The translations under genes and the position numbers were made by a program. Positions 16,996 to 25,217 of a DNA stretch of 37,932 nt are shown here, one piece after another (position 1 is the stretch's first letter; every line of letters starts with the position of its first letter). This DNA comes from a bacterium (GTDB taxonomy: Bacteria > CLD3 > SB21), in assembly GCA_019695335.1 (NCBI GenBank), contig JAIBAF010000034.1, positions 1 through 37,932 of the forward strand. The letters run 5' to 3'. The notes under the pieces were generated by a model. The model saw only the letters and a program-made list of their open reading frames with translations, ran no database searches and had not been told where the DNA came from.

Positions 16996-17632
16996 TCAAA
17001 TTATCCTTGATAAGGAAAAACACTTGAAATCTAAACTTCAAAATCATTTTTCAGGTCAGATCGCCAAAAAAATTATCAAGCATAAGATCGGGGTTGAGGC
17101 AATCGAGGTACATGGCTTTATGTTGCGATTAGAATTTGAGTTTATTGAACAACCTGTGGATCTTAAAATTTATCACACACTGAAATCAGACATACAAGAG
17201 GTGGTAAAGAAAAATTCGGGTTTTTTTATCGGGCTTGAAGTTGCCAACATAGCAGACTCCTTCTTTTCTCAAGAACTGTTTTGTGATGATTCCCATATAT
17301 CTGCGTTAAAAAGTGCGATTGAAATTGATCGTAAGATTCTTTTCACTTTTCAAAAAGGAATTGCCTATAAAATAGGAATTGCATATGGAAAAATAGTTGT
17401 AGGAAACTTACAAAAGTTCGATGATAATGTTTTTGTTGCTGGTGGTGCTCGCACGAAAGCAGGTTATATTGTCAGTCAATTCCTGCAATCTGATTCAGCG
17501 AATATTTTGGTCGATTTAAACACTCGAGACGAATTAATTAATTTGCATAACATAGCATTTGAAGAAGCAGGAAAAATTAAGTTGCCTGGCAGCGTTGATA
17601 TCTCTGTATTTGGATTAAGAATGTTAGGATAA
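16973..17632 (+). CDS. Class III nucleotidyl-cyclase-like protein in the immunity position
   Basis: 219 residues from a GTG that overlaps the upstream gene. The second half follows the order of a class III adenylate/guanylate cyclase domain: KIGIAYGKIVVGNLQ (usual VGIxxGxVVxGxxG), an AGGARTKAGYIVSQF segment in place of GDxVNxAxRL, ANILVDLNTRDEL (IxVSxxTxxxL) and EEAGKIKLPGSVDISVFGL (f..rG...lkG....v..l). The first half ends in ANIADSFF, in the place of the second metal-binding aspartate region. The first metal-site FxDIxGF motif is not evident, so it may be catalytically inactive. Its place behind a headless toxin suggests immunity, possibly by binding. A signalling enzyme is the alternative. 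Motif comparison only. Confidence 0.55.
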   Translation: MVGKLSNNQIILDKEKHLKSKLQNHFSGQIAKKIIKHKIGVEAIEVHGFMLRLEFEFIEQPVDLKIYHTLKSDIQEVVKKNSGFFIGLEVANIADSFFSQELFCDDSHISALKSAIEIDRKILFTFQKGIAYKIGIAYGKIVVGNLQKFDDNVFVAGGARTKAGYIVSQFLQSDSANILVDLNTRDELINLHNIAFEEAGKIKLPGSVDISVFGLRMLG

Positions 17633-17716
17633 CTGCTTTGACCTATTCGGCCCGGCGGTGAAAAATTACGCAAGACGGTATATACGAATAATGTCGTCAC
17701 GACGACATTAGATTAC

Positions 17717-18784
17717 GTGTCGGGAGTGTTTGATTACAAAAACGGTTCTCTCGACTTTTTCTACTGTGAACAAGGCCGGGTAAAGAAACTCACTAACGGC
17801 AACCTGCAATATGAGTACTATATCACCGACCATCTTGGGAATACGCGAGTGACATTTTTTGACGGAGGTTTAGGCGAGATCGTGAGGCTCGAAGAATCAC
17901 ATTACTACGCCTTCGGTATGCGTATAGAGGGACTTGGTACGCAGAGTGACAATAAATTTTTATTCAATGGCAAAGAACTGACTGATGATTTTGGATTAAA
18001 CTGGTACGAATATGGCTGGCGTACTTACGACGCGCAGCTCGGCAGATGGCATCAGGTCGATCCAATGGATGAGTTTCATTCACCGTATTGCTATCTGGGG
18101 AATAATCCTATGAATTTCATTGATCCAGATGGAAGCAGCACTGATGACCCTGATCCTGTTTGGGATCCTTCAAGTGGAAGCTTTTTAGGCCCTGAAATAG
18201 TAATTTACGGAGAAATGCCATCAAAATGGGAAACATTCACGTGGTTCAATGGGTTGGATGCGTGGCAACGGCAAACTGCTATGCAGAATGAAAGCCTGCG
18301 TAAACGTATGCATGAGATTTTTAAAGAATACACTGGTACAGTTGCCTCAATTGTTTCACCATATCTTGCTGTAGGAGTGGCTGTTTATGAAACCACAACA
18401 GATGGTCCGAGCGTATCGACACTTACAGCAGCAATTCCTTTTATTGGAAAACCTGCAAAGCTTGCGAGCAATGTTTTAAAATTTCCTAGTTTACCAGCAG
18501 TGCAAAAATTCTTTACAAAAGCAGGACATGGAATTGAATTGGGATTAAAAGGAAATTGGAATCCTGCGCAAGCAGCCGCAACTCGAAGCGCAATAAACCA
18601 ATTCATTAATAGTCCCAGCGTGATAACAATTCAAGGTGTTTACCGAGGGAATCCGGTTATACATTATGTAAATCCAAGTACGGGTATGAACATAATGTCT
18701 GATCAAGTGGGAAATTTTGTTGGAGGATGGAGACTTGAAGCTGATCAATTGAAAAGTATATTAACTTCAGGAAGACTATGGTAA
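17717..18784 (+). CDS. Orphan Rhs tip: core fragment plus colicin-D-like tRNase domain
   Basis: Rhs homology begins at about base 17650 (GEKLRKTVY), before the GTG taken as start, and there is no signal peptide, so it is a promoterless cassette. Core motifs are [42 protein letters not shown] and DPDG at 18122. After a hydrophobic linker (about residues 210-245), the last ~90 residues match the colicin D catalytic fold: AGHGIELGLKGNW with His271 as the likely catalytic histidine, INQFI, IQGVYRGNPVIHYVN, MNIMSDQVGNFVGGWRL and a final QL...SGRLW. Colicin D cuts the anticodon loop of arginine tRNAs in the cytoplasm. A small soluble partner follows. Confidence 0.75.
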   Translation: MSGVFDYKNGSLDFFYCEQGRVKKLTNGNLQYEYYITDHLGNTRVTFFDGGLGEIVRLEESHYYAFGMRIEGLGTQSDNKFLFNGKELTDDFGLNWYEYGWRTYDAQLGRWHQVDPMDEFHSPYCYLGNNPMNFIDPDGSSTDDPDPVWDPSSGSFLGPEIVIYGEMPSKWETFTWFNGLDAWQRQTAMQNESLRKRMHEIFKEYTGTVASIVSPYLAVGVAVYETTTDGPSVSTLTAAIPFIGKPAKLASNVLKFPSLPAVQKFFTKAGHGIELGLKGNWNPAQAAATRSAINQFINSPSVITIQGVYRGNPVIHYVNPSTGMNIMSDQVGNFVGGWRLEADQLKSILTSGRLW

Positions 18785-18796
18785 GGAGATATCTAT

Positions 18797-19030
18797 ATGG
18801 ATACGACGTCCCCGATTAATTTAGAACTTTCGAGAGATGAAGCATTAGTGCTATTTGATTTTTTAGCAAAATTTGATGATGCTAAAGGTGTATACTCGTG
18901 TGATGAAGTCGAACAGGCGGTTCTTTGGATTCTTGAAGGCAGGCTTGAGGCATTGCTTGTTGAAATTGTGAAGCCAGAATATCGAAACTTAGTGATTGAG
19001 GCTAAGAAAAGACTTCTAAATCCGTTATAA
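18797..19030 (+). CDS. Small acidic partner of the colicin-D-like tip (immunity)
   Basis: 77 residues, acidic, soluble, all helical. It starts 13 bases after the toxin stop behind a strong Shine-Dalgarno sequence (AAGGAG, 18783-18788). The motifs LSRDEALVLFDFLAKFD and an AVLWILEGRLEALL helix are familiar from small proteins encoded next to colicin-D-type and other Rhs toxins. Size and acidity fit an inhibitor that covers the tRNA-binding face of the toxin. Confidence 0.65.
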   Translation: MDTTSPINLELSRDEALVLFDFLAKFDDAKGVYSCDEVEQAVLWILEGRLEALLVEIVKPEYRNLVIEAKKRLLNPL

Positions 19031-19148
19031 ATCTCTTTGGCTGTTGATTATTATATAGATATTCAACTTCATTAAGCATGGAAATATAAGCGGTTTTCTG
19101 TTTTTTGTCTTAAAATGTAAAATAATCTGTGCCAAATATGAACACGGC

Positions 19149-20009
19149 ATGAGGATCGAGGGACTTGGTACGCAGAGTGACAATAAATTTTTATTCAATG
19201 GCAAAGAACTGACTGATGATTTTGGATTAAACTGGTATGAATACGGCTGGCGTACTTATGATGCTCAGCTTGGTAGATGGCATCAGGTCGATCCACTTGA
19301 TCAATTCAATTCACCATATTGTTTTGTGAGTAATAACCCAGCGAACTTAGTTGATTTTGATGGGCTTTACGGTGGTGATCCGGAGCTTGTTTATATTGGG
19401 CAAACCAAAATTGGTGATAATCCGTATGTAGCGGTTTTTGAACTTGTTGACATGCCAGATCAGAGTTTCTCTTTTGATGAATTATTTTCATCATTATGGA
19501 ATAGTGATTGGATGAGATCAAGGGTTCCAGATTTTATAACTATAAGCTACGGGTTTAGCGGAATCGCTTCAGTTGGAGCGCAAGTTAATGTTGTTGATTT
19601 TAATTGGGTTACTAGAGGTCCAGAGGCCTCTTGGAAACCCATGCTTACCAATACAGCTGGAATTGGTGCAGGATGGAATATCGATTTGGGCTACAATGTT
19701 GGCGGTGCAAACTATATGGGTCCTGTTGGAGAAATCCGAAGAAGTATGATTCCGACAGGAAATGTGAAAGATCCTGCTTCCTGGACTTATTGGGGTAGCG
19801 CGTCTGGAATTCTACCGGTGACACCAGGATTTGGAGCTGAAATAGGTGTGTATGGAACCATCCAAAGAGCTGGAAAATCTTATATTGTTGGACGAGGTGT
19901 TTCAATTGGAGGAGCTATAACTGCACCAGTGCCGCCATATTTATTTAACGCGGCGAGTGGAGTTTCAGGTACATTTAAGTTACATGATTTTTACGAAGGG
20001 GAAAAATAA
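19149..20009 (+). CDS. Orphan Rhs tip with unrecognised glycine-rich toxin domain
   Basis: The Rhs core begins at about base 19146 (GMRIEGLGTQ) and includes [19 protein letters not shown] and [23 protein letters not shown]. The usual DPDG at the end is DFDG here (19352). The toxin part, about 215 residues, is rich in glycine, aromatic residues and alternating strands (ISYGFSGIASVGAQVNVVDF, GIGAGWNIDLGYNVGG, YWGSASG). It lacks obvious catalytic His/Glu clusters, so a beta-structured membrane-active toxin is possible. The downstream partner overlaps the stop and has an N-terminal membrane segment, which points to an action outside the cytoplasm. The family is unknown to me. Confidence 0.6.
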   Translation: MRIEGLGTQSDNKFLFNGKELTDDFGLNWYEYGWRTYDAQLGRWHQVDPLDQFNSPYCFVSNNPANLVDFDGLYGGDPELVYIGQTKIGDNPYVAVFELVDMPDQSFSFDELFSSLWNSDWMRSRVPDFITISYGFSGIASVGAQVNVVDFNWVTRGPEASWKPMLTNTAGIGAGWNIDLGYNVGGANYMGPVGEIRRSMIPTGNVKDPASWTYWGSASGILPVTPGFGAEIGVYGTIQRAGKSYIVGRGVSIGGAITAPVPPYLFNAASGVSGTFKLHDFYEGEK

Positions 20010-20353
20010 TGCTAAAAAAAATTCAAATAATAGTATTCAGTATTATCATCTTGGGAGGGGGGCTTTCGCTGAAAATATGTGGTGATCAAACTCTGAAAGA
20101 CCATTTTCTTATTTTTAATTCATCTAAAATTGAAGGCATACTGGATACCATAAGGGCAGAAAGACTGCAAATCTATTTTCAATTAAAAGAGAAGAAAGAA
20201 GTATATGGCTTTGTGCCGTATGCCAATGGTGATATTCTTTTTGAAAGAATTAGTGCAAAAAGCGATTCAGTTTTTAAGGCTGCAAACAGCGATACTCTTT
20301 ATCTTTACCAAAAGGATAGTACTTATAAATTTACTTTCAAAAAAATCGAATAG
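20009..20353 (+). CDS. Membrane-anchored or exported candidate immunity protein
   Basis: 114 residues. The N-terminus is a signal anchor or signal peptide ([19 protein letters not shown]), followed by a small beta-rich domain with repeated lysine/tyrosine strands. The ATG shares its first base with the last base of the toxin stop (TAATG), implying coupled translation. Location outside the cytoplasm suits a toxin that attacks the envelope. No family is recognised. Confidence 0.6.
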   Translation: MLKKIQIIVFSIIILGGGLSLKICGDQTLKDHFLIFNSSKIEGILDTIRAERLQIYFQLKEKKEVYGFVPYANGDILFERISAKSDSVFKAANSDTLYLYQKDSTYKFTFKKIE

Positions 20354-20361
20354 TCAAACTA

Positions 20362-21156
20362 GCCGACTTCGGCCTGAACTGGTATGAATACGGCTGGCGT
20401 ACTTACGACGCGCAGCTCGGCAGATGGCATCAGGTCGATCCAATGGATGAGTTTCACTCGCCATATTGTTATGTTGGCAATAATCCTGCAAATCTCATAG
20501 ATCCGGATGGAAGTCAGACGGGTGGTGGTGTGTTAACTCCTGAGGACAATCAGCGTACTAATTACATTTTTCCGGAAGTTGTTATTGAAGCGGAACGTAT
20601 TCACAACATTGGGTTTTGGATTCCTCCTCCAATGTTTGAATTCAATTATCTGAAACCAAAAGTCGAAGCACCGGTTTTCAGTGGACTTGGCATGATGATG
20701 TGGAATCAATATGAACAGCGTGCGAATGCTTCAGTAATTGCTGCACAAACCGGAAGTACCTTGGCTGGACTTGGGTTTGGTTTAATGGAAGCCGGCTATT
20801 CAATGGCGGCGGAAGGATATCTGGCAATACGTTATGGAAATAGCGCGTTTGTAGTTACTAGAGTTTTTTGGTCAGGGGAAGGGGCGAAAGAAACTGCGTT
20901 TAATTTTGCAAAAAATAATGGAATGGAAACCCTTGAAATGACGACAAGTGGGCGAATAATGGATAAGTTACATCCTTATTTACCTCGTTTCATATCTAGC
21001 CCTATTTGGAAAACATTGTCTACAAATTTCGCAAGAGGTGCAAGTGGAGAAGCTCACTTTTTTACAACTCCACTAGGGCCGCGTTCAACAAGTATTTGGT
21101 TAAAAATAGAGAAACCAATTTTAGACTTAAATCATGTTAAAATAGTACCTCACTAA
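20362..21156 (+). CDS. Orphan Rhs tip: core fragment plus ADP-ribosyl-cyclase-like domain
   Basis: The core starts at about base 20362 ([11 protein letters not shown]), upstream of the first ATG at 20443, and ends in DPDG at 20499; the cassette has no promoter-proximal start or signal. The last ~105 residues resemble the ADP-ribosyl cyclase/CD38 family in motif order (numbering from the ATG): [17 protein letters not shown] with Trp143-Ser144, [12 protein letters not shown] (CD38-type TLExTLxG), [20 protein letters not shown] with Glu203 in the place of the catalytic glutamate, then [11 protein letters not shown]. Such enzymes cyclise or hydrolyse NAD. A toxin that depletes NAD(P) in the cytoplasm is the inference. 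A soluble partner follows 15 bases later. Confidence 0.65.
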   Translation, partial: ADFGLNWYEYGWRTYDAQLGRWHQVDPMDEFHSPYCYVGNNPANLIDPDGSQTGGGVLTPEDNQRTNYIFPEVVIEAERIHNIGFWIPPPMFEFNYLKPKVEAPVFSGLGMMMWNQYEQRANASVIAAQTGSTLAGLGFGLMEAGYSMAAEGYLAIRYGNSAFVVTRVFWSGEGAKETAFNFAKNNGMETLEMTTSGRIMDKLHPYLPRFISSPIWKTLSTNFARGASGEAHFFTTPLGPRSTSIWLKIEKPILDLNHVKIVPH

Positions 21157-21171
21157 TATCATCATTTATGG

Positions 21172-21531
21172 ATGAGACATATGAATATTTTGAAAGCATT
21201 GTTTTATCAAAATTCGACAAAAAAGAAAATTAGAAAAATAAAAAAAGATATTAAAAAAATTATTTACCCGATTTGTCCTGAAAATTTTTGGATCGAATGG
21301 TATGGTGCGTATGATATTGATCCAAAAAACCTTGTTTTTTGGATTTGCGTTAAGTCAGATGTAATGAAAGTGAGCCTTAAGTCGAACATGGAGTTAAAAC
21401 ATAAACTGAAGGATATTCTTATTAAGCATGATTATCCAGAATCAGCAAGGCCATTTGTAAGTATCGATTTTGAGTCACAAGAAACGGTTGATAGAGAATC
21501 AGACGGAAATTGGTATCATCATTTTAAATAA
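21172..21531 (+). CDS. Candidate immunity protein of the cyclase-like tip
   Basis: 119 residues from the ATG at 21172; an ATG nine bases later is an equally possible start. Soluble, with a very lysine-rich N-terminal third followed by an acidic, aromatic part (NFWIEWYGAYDIDPKNLVFW) and a histidine-containing end. It lies 15 bases after the toxin stop and is the last gene of the array. Function is inferred from context; no known family seen. Confidence 0.6.
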   Translation: MRHMNILKALFYQNSTKKKIRKIKKDIKKIIYPICPENFWIEWYGAYDIDPKNLVFWICVKSDVMKVSLKSNMELKHKLKDILIKHDYPESARPFVSIDFESQETVDRESDGNWYHHFK

Positions 21532-21631
21532 ACGCCTTTAGATCACCGTGTCACAAACTTTACCGTTGGAGCTTTCAAATACGAATTATCGGCAAATCTA
21601 TGTTGAATTTTTCCAGCCAGTCTTTATAAAA

Positions 21632-21684
21632 AACACAAAACATGTAAAATCAATACACAAAAAATAATGTATTTACATAAATGT
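21632..21684. repeat. Cluster of AT-rich AAACAC/AATACAC half-sites
   Basis: Within 53 bases are AAACACAAAACATGT, AATACACAAAAAATAATGTATT and the inverted TTTACATAAATGTGTTT. They resemble degenerate versions of the 21-base palindrome at 11643 and 30142. They lie between the end of the toxin array and the convergent fur-like gene, where they could act as a regulator site, a bidirectional terminator or a dispersed repeat. Confidence 0.35.
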
Positions 21685-21751
21685 GTTTAGACTAAAGAAG
21701 TAGGTTTCTGAGGTGAGTGAAGTTTTCAGCTGTTTAAAAAAGAATAAAATC

Positions 21752-22261
21752 TTACACGTACGGATTGACATACGTCGGCACGGCGGCGCCGCTTTTCTGG
21801 CAGTCTTCGCAGACACCAAACATGTGGAGGATGTGGTAGGTCATTTTGAAGTTAAATTGTTTGCAGATCATATCTTGTAAGCGTTCGATATCTTCGGATT
21901 CGAATTCGATGATTTTACCGCACGACGTACATTTCATGTGTTCATGATGATGCCGTCCGTAGGTATGTTCGTAATATGCCGTCGTCTCGCCTAATTTTGC
22001 TTTCCGGATCAGCCCGCATTTTTCCAAAATTTCCAGAGTCCGGTAAATCGTTGCCCGGGAAACGCGTTGTTTTTTCTTCATCATGCGCATCAGGATATCT
22101 TCCGCTTCAAAATGAAAATCGGTGGTATAAATTTCATCCAGCACCGCAAAACGTTCCGGCGTGGCTTTCAGCCCTTGCGAATAGAGAAAACTGCGCAATT
22201 TATTATGAATTTCTTCTTTTTCTTTTTCGTCTAAAACAGGATGTCTTCGTTTGACTTCCAC
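21752..22261 (-). CDS. Fur-family metal-dependent repressor
   Basis: 169 residues. The N-terminal winged helix has the Fur-type QGLKATPERFAVLDEI, FEAEDIL and VSRATIYRTLEIL (recognition helix). The dimerisation part has the His-rich HHHEHMKCTSCGKIIEF with a CxxC pair, and a second CxxC (CEDC) near the end, together a structural zinc site. The ending AAVPTYVNPYV is a short extension beyond the usual family end. Members sense iron, zinc, manganese or peroxide; nothing here decides which. It starts 53 bases after the TPR gene on the same strand, so co-transcription is possible. Confidence 0.9.
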   Translation of the reverse strand: MEVKRRHPVLDEKEKEEIHNKLRSFLYSQGLKATPERFAVLDEIYTTDFHFEAEDILMRMMKKKQRVSRATIYRTLEILEKCGLIRKAKLGETTAYYEHTYGRHHHEHMKCTSCGKIIEFESEDIERLQDMICKQFNFKMTYHILHMFGVCEDCQKSGAAVPTYVNPYV

Positions 22262-22313
22262 GCAAATACCTCATGATTTAAGAAAGTAAACTCAAGCCGA
22301 GCAAAAATATTCC

Positions 22314-23633
22314 TCAATGTCCGCGATGGCTCGGGCCTTCGTCTCGCGGTTTTTGGGTCGGCTGAGTGGTCGTCGATGTGGGAGTTAGGTCATTGCCGGT
22401 GATTTCTTTATACAAATCTTTGGCCGTAGGATAATCGATTTTTTTCAATTCTTCTATGACGGCCATTGCGCGGTCATGTTGTCCCGTAGTGTGATAGACC
22501 AAGCCGCGGTAATAATGCGCATTGAAATGCGCAGGCTTCAGCCGCGCCGCTTCTTCAAAATGCCGCAACGCATCCTGCAAGCTGCCGGACTGGTAAAAAG
22601 CCAAACCTAAATTATAATGGCACGAAACATATTCGGGATCGATGGCAAGGCATTTTTGATAATTGGCAATCGCGTTGGGATAATCTTTCTGATCGTAGGA
22701 AACCAAACCAAGATTATACATTGCAAATTTGTAATCAGGCTGAATCATTAGTGTCTTTTGATAAAATTCGGCCGCTTTGGCATATTCTTTCTGATCGTGA
22801 TGGATCAATCCGATGTAATTGCACGCATCGGCATGCTCGGGATTCAATTGCATCGTTTTGGTAAAATAATCCAACGCCTGTGGATATTGTTTCTGCTCGT
22901 AATGCAAAATTCCCAAATTGTACAACGGCGCGGTATATTGCGGATCGAGTGAACTGGCTTTTTGTAAATATCCGATCGAAGTCGGGTATAATTTTTTGTT
23001 GAGGTAAATCAATCCGGCGTAGTTATTGGCTTCAACATGGTTGGGATCCGCCTGAAGCGCTTTTAAAAAATGATCCAGCGCCTGATCGTCTTTGTACTGG
23101 TAATAGTAGCATCGCCCGAGATTATAATGCGCGTAAATGTAATTGGGATCGTATTGCAAACATTGATTGAAAAACGGGATGGCTGTATCGTAATTTTTTT
23201 TGATGTAATGAATTAAACCGATATAATTGATCGCCGGCACATAGTCGGCTTTGACGGCAACGGCTTTGTTGAAATAATCGAGCGCTTCGTCATCGCGGAC
23301 CAGATTGTAATGGCACAAGCCGATATTATAAAAACTGTATGGGCGAAAATAATTACCGTCTTTTTCGATTTCGAGCGCTTTGTGAAAACACGGGATGGCT
23401 TCCTCGTACTGTTTTAAGTCCATCATATTGAAACCCAAATAAAACCATGCTTCGAGGTATACCGGATTTAATTCGATGGCTTTGCGGCAGTGATCGACGG
23501 CATTCTGGAATTGTTTGTTATCCATAGCCAACTGGGCCATTTTATAATAATCTTCCGCGCTGGTTGGGTTGGTCGAAGTCTGATTTTTTTTGTCATCGTT
23601 GGCGCGCCAGGGATTGCCGGAAAAATCACTCAT
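22314..23633 (-). CDS. Tetratricopeptide repeat protein
   Basis: 439 residues made almost wholly of about eleven TPR units of 34 residues, each with the usual A.YNLG...Y...A...F.K.L...P pattern. There is no signal peptide or membrane segment. A short polar N-terminus and a Thr/Pro/Gln-rich tail (about 30 residues) flank the repeats. TPR solenoids are protein-interaction scaffolds; the partner is unknown. The gene is divergent from the lipoprotein at 23855 and upstream of the fur-like gene. Confidence 0.88.
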   Translation of the reverse strand: MSDFSGNPWRANDDKKNQTSTNPTSAEDYYKMAQLAMDNKQFQNAVDHCRKAIELNPVYLEAWFYLGFNMMDLKQYEEAIPCFHKALEIEKDGNYFRPYSFYNIGLCHYNLVRDDEALDYFNKAVAVKADYVPAINYIGLIHYIKKNYDTAIPFFNQCLQYDPNYIYAHYNLGRCYYYQYKDDQALDHFLKALQADPNHVEANNYAGLIYLNKKLYPTSIGYLQKASSLDPQYTAPLYNLGILHYEQKQYPQALDYFTKTMQLNPEHADACNYIGLIHHDQKEYAKAAEFYQKTLMIQPDYKFAMYNLGLVSYDQKDYPNAIANYQKCLAIDPEYVSCHYNLGLAFYQSGSLQDALRHFEEAARLKPAHFNAHYYRGLVYHTTGQHDRAMAVIEELKKIDYPTAKDLYKEITGNDLTPTSTTTQPTQKPRDEGPSHRGH

Positions 23634-23854
23634 AAAGTCTCCGTAAGAATGAGCGGGTTTTTAAATGTCGATGGCTGAATTTATGTCTAATTCGACAACA
23701 GCGCAAGTTTTTTGAGGAAAAAACTTCTTGCAATTAGAACCATTTTCTTTTAGAATTTGTCGCTTATCATGTCTATTTCATCAAATCTTTGTGATGCCGC
23801 CTGTAGGCGTCTTTTCCTTGTATCGAAACCCCAATAACATTTTGAGGAGGAGTT

Positions 23855-24520
23855 ATGAAAAAATTATTAGCCTATGCTGTAAGTTTGGCTTTTGCATGGC
23901 TGGTATCAGGATGTTTCCAGACGGAGACATGGACTACCGTCGATTCCAAAGGCGGTATGCAAAGAAAAATCGATATTCAGATCGGTAAGGACAGTAAAGA
24001 CCAACTCAAAGCCAAGAAAGAAAGTTTTGAGAAAGAAGGCTGGAAAGTCAGTGAGGAAGAAAAAGACGGTAAATATCACCTGATCGCCGAAAAAAAATGG
24101 GAAGACGGCAACCAGTTTGCCTCACCGTTCAATGATTCCAAAATCAAAATTGAAAAAAAGGATAAAAAAGTATTTTTCAGCGAGGAATTTGATTCAAAGA
24201 AATCGGCCGGTATTACCGATACATCCCGTTCGGCCTGGCACGATCTGAAATATACTTTTCACGTGACGATGCCGGGTAAAGTCGACAATTCCAATGCCGA
24301 TAAAAAAGACGGCAACACCGCAACGTGGGAAATCGATTATAACAAAGTATTTGATGTCGGTATGATCACAATGACGGCCGATTCATCCGAAGGCGGGGGC
24401 ATTTGCGGTAGTACGATGTTTATCACCGGTATCGGATTAGGACTGTTCCTGTTCGCGGCACGTTTGATATTTAAATGGATCGCGAACCGCAAAAAGCTGA
24501 AAATCGTTACGCAAAATTAG
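23855..24520 (+). CDS. Lipoprotein with C-terminal membrane helix, unknown function
   Basis: 221 residues. The signal peptide ends in a clear lipobox (LVSGC, lipid on Cys20). The body is lysine- and aspartate-rich with strand patterns (about residues 25-170). A GGGICGS stretch leads to a transmembrane helix (about 187-205) and a basic end, so the protein seems anchored at both ends. A strong Shine-Dalgarno sequence (GAGGAGG) precedes the ATG, and a strong terminator follows, so it is a single-gene unit. Confidence 0.8.
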   Translation: MKKLLAYAVSLAFAWLVSGCFQTETWTTVDSKGGMQRKIDIQIGKDSKDQLKAKKESFEKEGWKVSEEEKDGKYHLIAEKKWEDGNQFASPFNDSKIKIEKKDKKVFFSEEFDSKKSAGITDTSRSAWHDLKYTFHVTMPGKVDNSNADKKDGNTATWEIDYNKVFDVGMITMTADSSEGGGICGSTMFITGIGLGLFLFAARLIFKWIANRKKLKIVTQN

Positions 24521-24541
24521 GGCTTCGTTCCGGAAAAATTT

Positions 24542-24577
24542 AAAAGGCTGTTCAATTTTTTTGAACAGCCTTTTTTT
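24542..24577 (+). terminator. Rho-independent terminator after the lipoprotein gene
   Basis: A perfect 14-base stem (AAAAGGCTGTTCAA paired with TTGAACAGCCTTTT) with a TTTTT loop, extended by a T-run. The A-run on the other side makes it usable in both directions, so it may also end the convergent gene at 24595. Confidence 0.95.
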
Positions 24578-24594
24578 ATTTTTTATTGATTTGA

Positions 24595-25200
24595 TTACTG
24601 TAATACTTGTTTCGATAACGTGGTTCTTAACCGCTCTATCTCTGCGGACAACGCAGCCCGGCCGTCAGCCGTAGCGACATTGGCTGAAAATGACACATTC
24701 AAAATCTGAACCTCGGCAAGACTGGCCGTGTAATTGAGCAGTGCAAAATAATTCTGCGCTTTGACAAGATGTAAATAATCGGCGTCATACGGCAGCGTAT
24801 GTTCGAATTCCCAGCTTGGATCGCGTGCCAGAGCCGAATCGGCCTGAGTATTGGAAGCGGCGTACGATTTTTGAGCGTTGAGTACGAAAGACCAGCCGGC
24901 GAACAATGTGGCCGAACGGTTGTTTTTTCCGGCCGCACTCGAAAAGTCCGATGCCGCAGAACTTAACTGATCCGTACGTAGTCCGCACCAGCCTTTGCCA
25001 TTGTACGCTTCCGCCATGGACGCATCGAGCGTCGACGCCTGATCAAAAATATCGAACGCCCCGTCATAATCGGCCTGAATGAAAGCATTCCATCCCTGGG
25101 CGATCAATTCGTCGTACGTCGGTTCAGTGGGTACCGGATCATCACCGCAACTCATTCCGATGATTACGAAAAACAGTATGAAAAAAATTTTGATTCGCAT
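24595..25200 (-). CDS. TPR-like lipoprotein
   Basis: 201 residues from the ATG at 25200. That start puts a hydrophobic signal (RIKIFFILFFVIIGMSC) at the N-terminus with a plausible lipid-bearing Cys17; the upstream in-frame start adds a charged stretch. The body has TPR-like helices (AQGWNAFIQADYDGAFDIFDQ, AYNGKGWCGLRTD) and many alanine/serine helices. Such small periplasmic TPR lipoproteins often belong to envelope assemblies. The gene converges on the terminator at 24542. Confidence 0.75.
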   Translation of the reverse strand: MRIKIFFILFFVIIGMSCGDDPVPTEPTYDELIAQGWNAFIQADYDGAFDIFDQASTLDASMAEAYNGKGWCGLRTDQLSSAASDFSSAAGKNNRSATLFAGWSFVLNAQKSYAASNTQADSALARDPSWEFEHTLPYDADYLHLVKAQNYFALLNYTASLAEVQILNVSFSANVATADGRAALSAEIERLRTTLSKQVLQ

Positions 25201-25217
25201 ATTTTTCTCAGGTTTAC

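Noticed and set aside
16561-17632. A Pycsar-like defence pair (cyclase plus membrane effector)
   Set aside because: The upstream protein has no clear cyclic-nucleotide-binding or effector domain, the cyclase metal motif is not evident, and the genes lie amid toxin/immunity pairs in the same layout.
21532-21600. Another Rhs scrap after the last immunity gene
   Set aside because: A short frame (FTVGAFKYELSAN) is faintly reminiscent of Rhs strands, but there is no nucleotide match to any core segment in the window.
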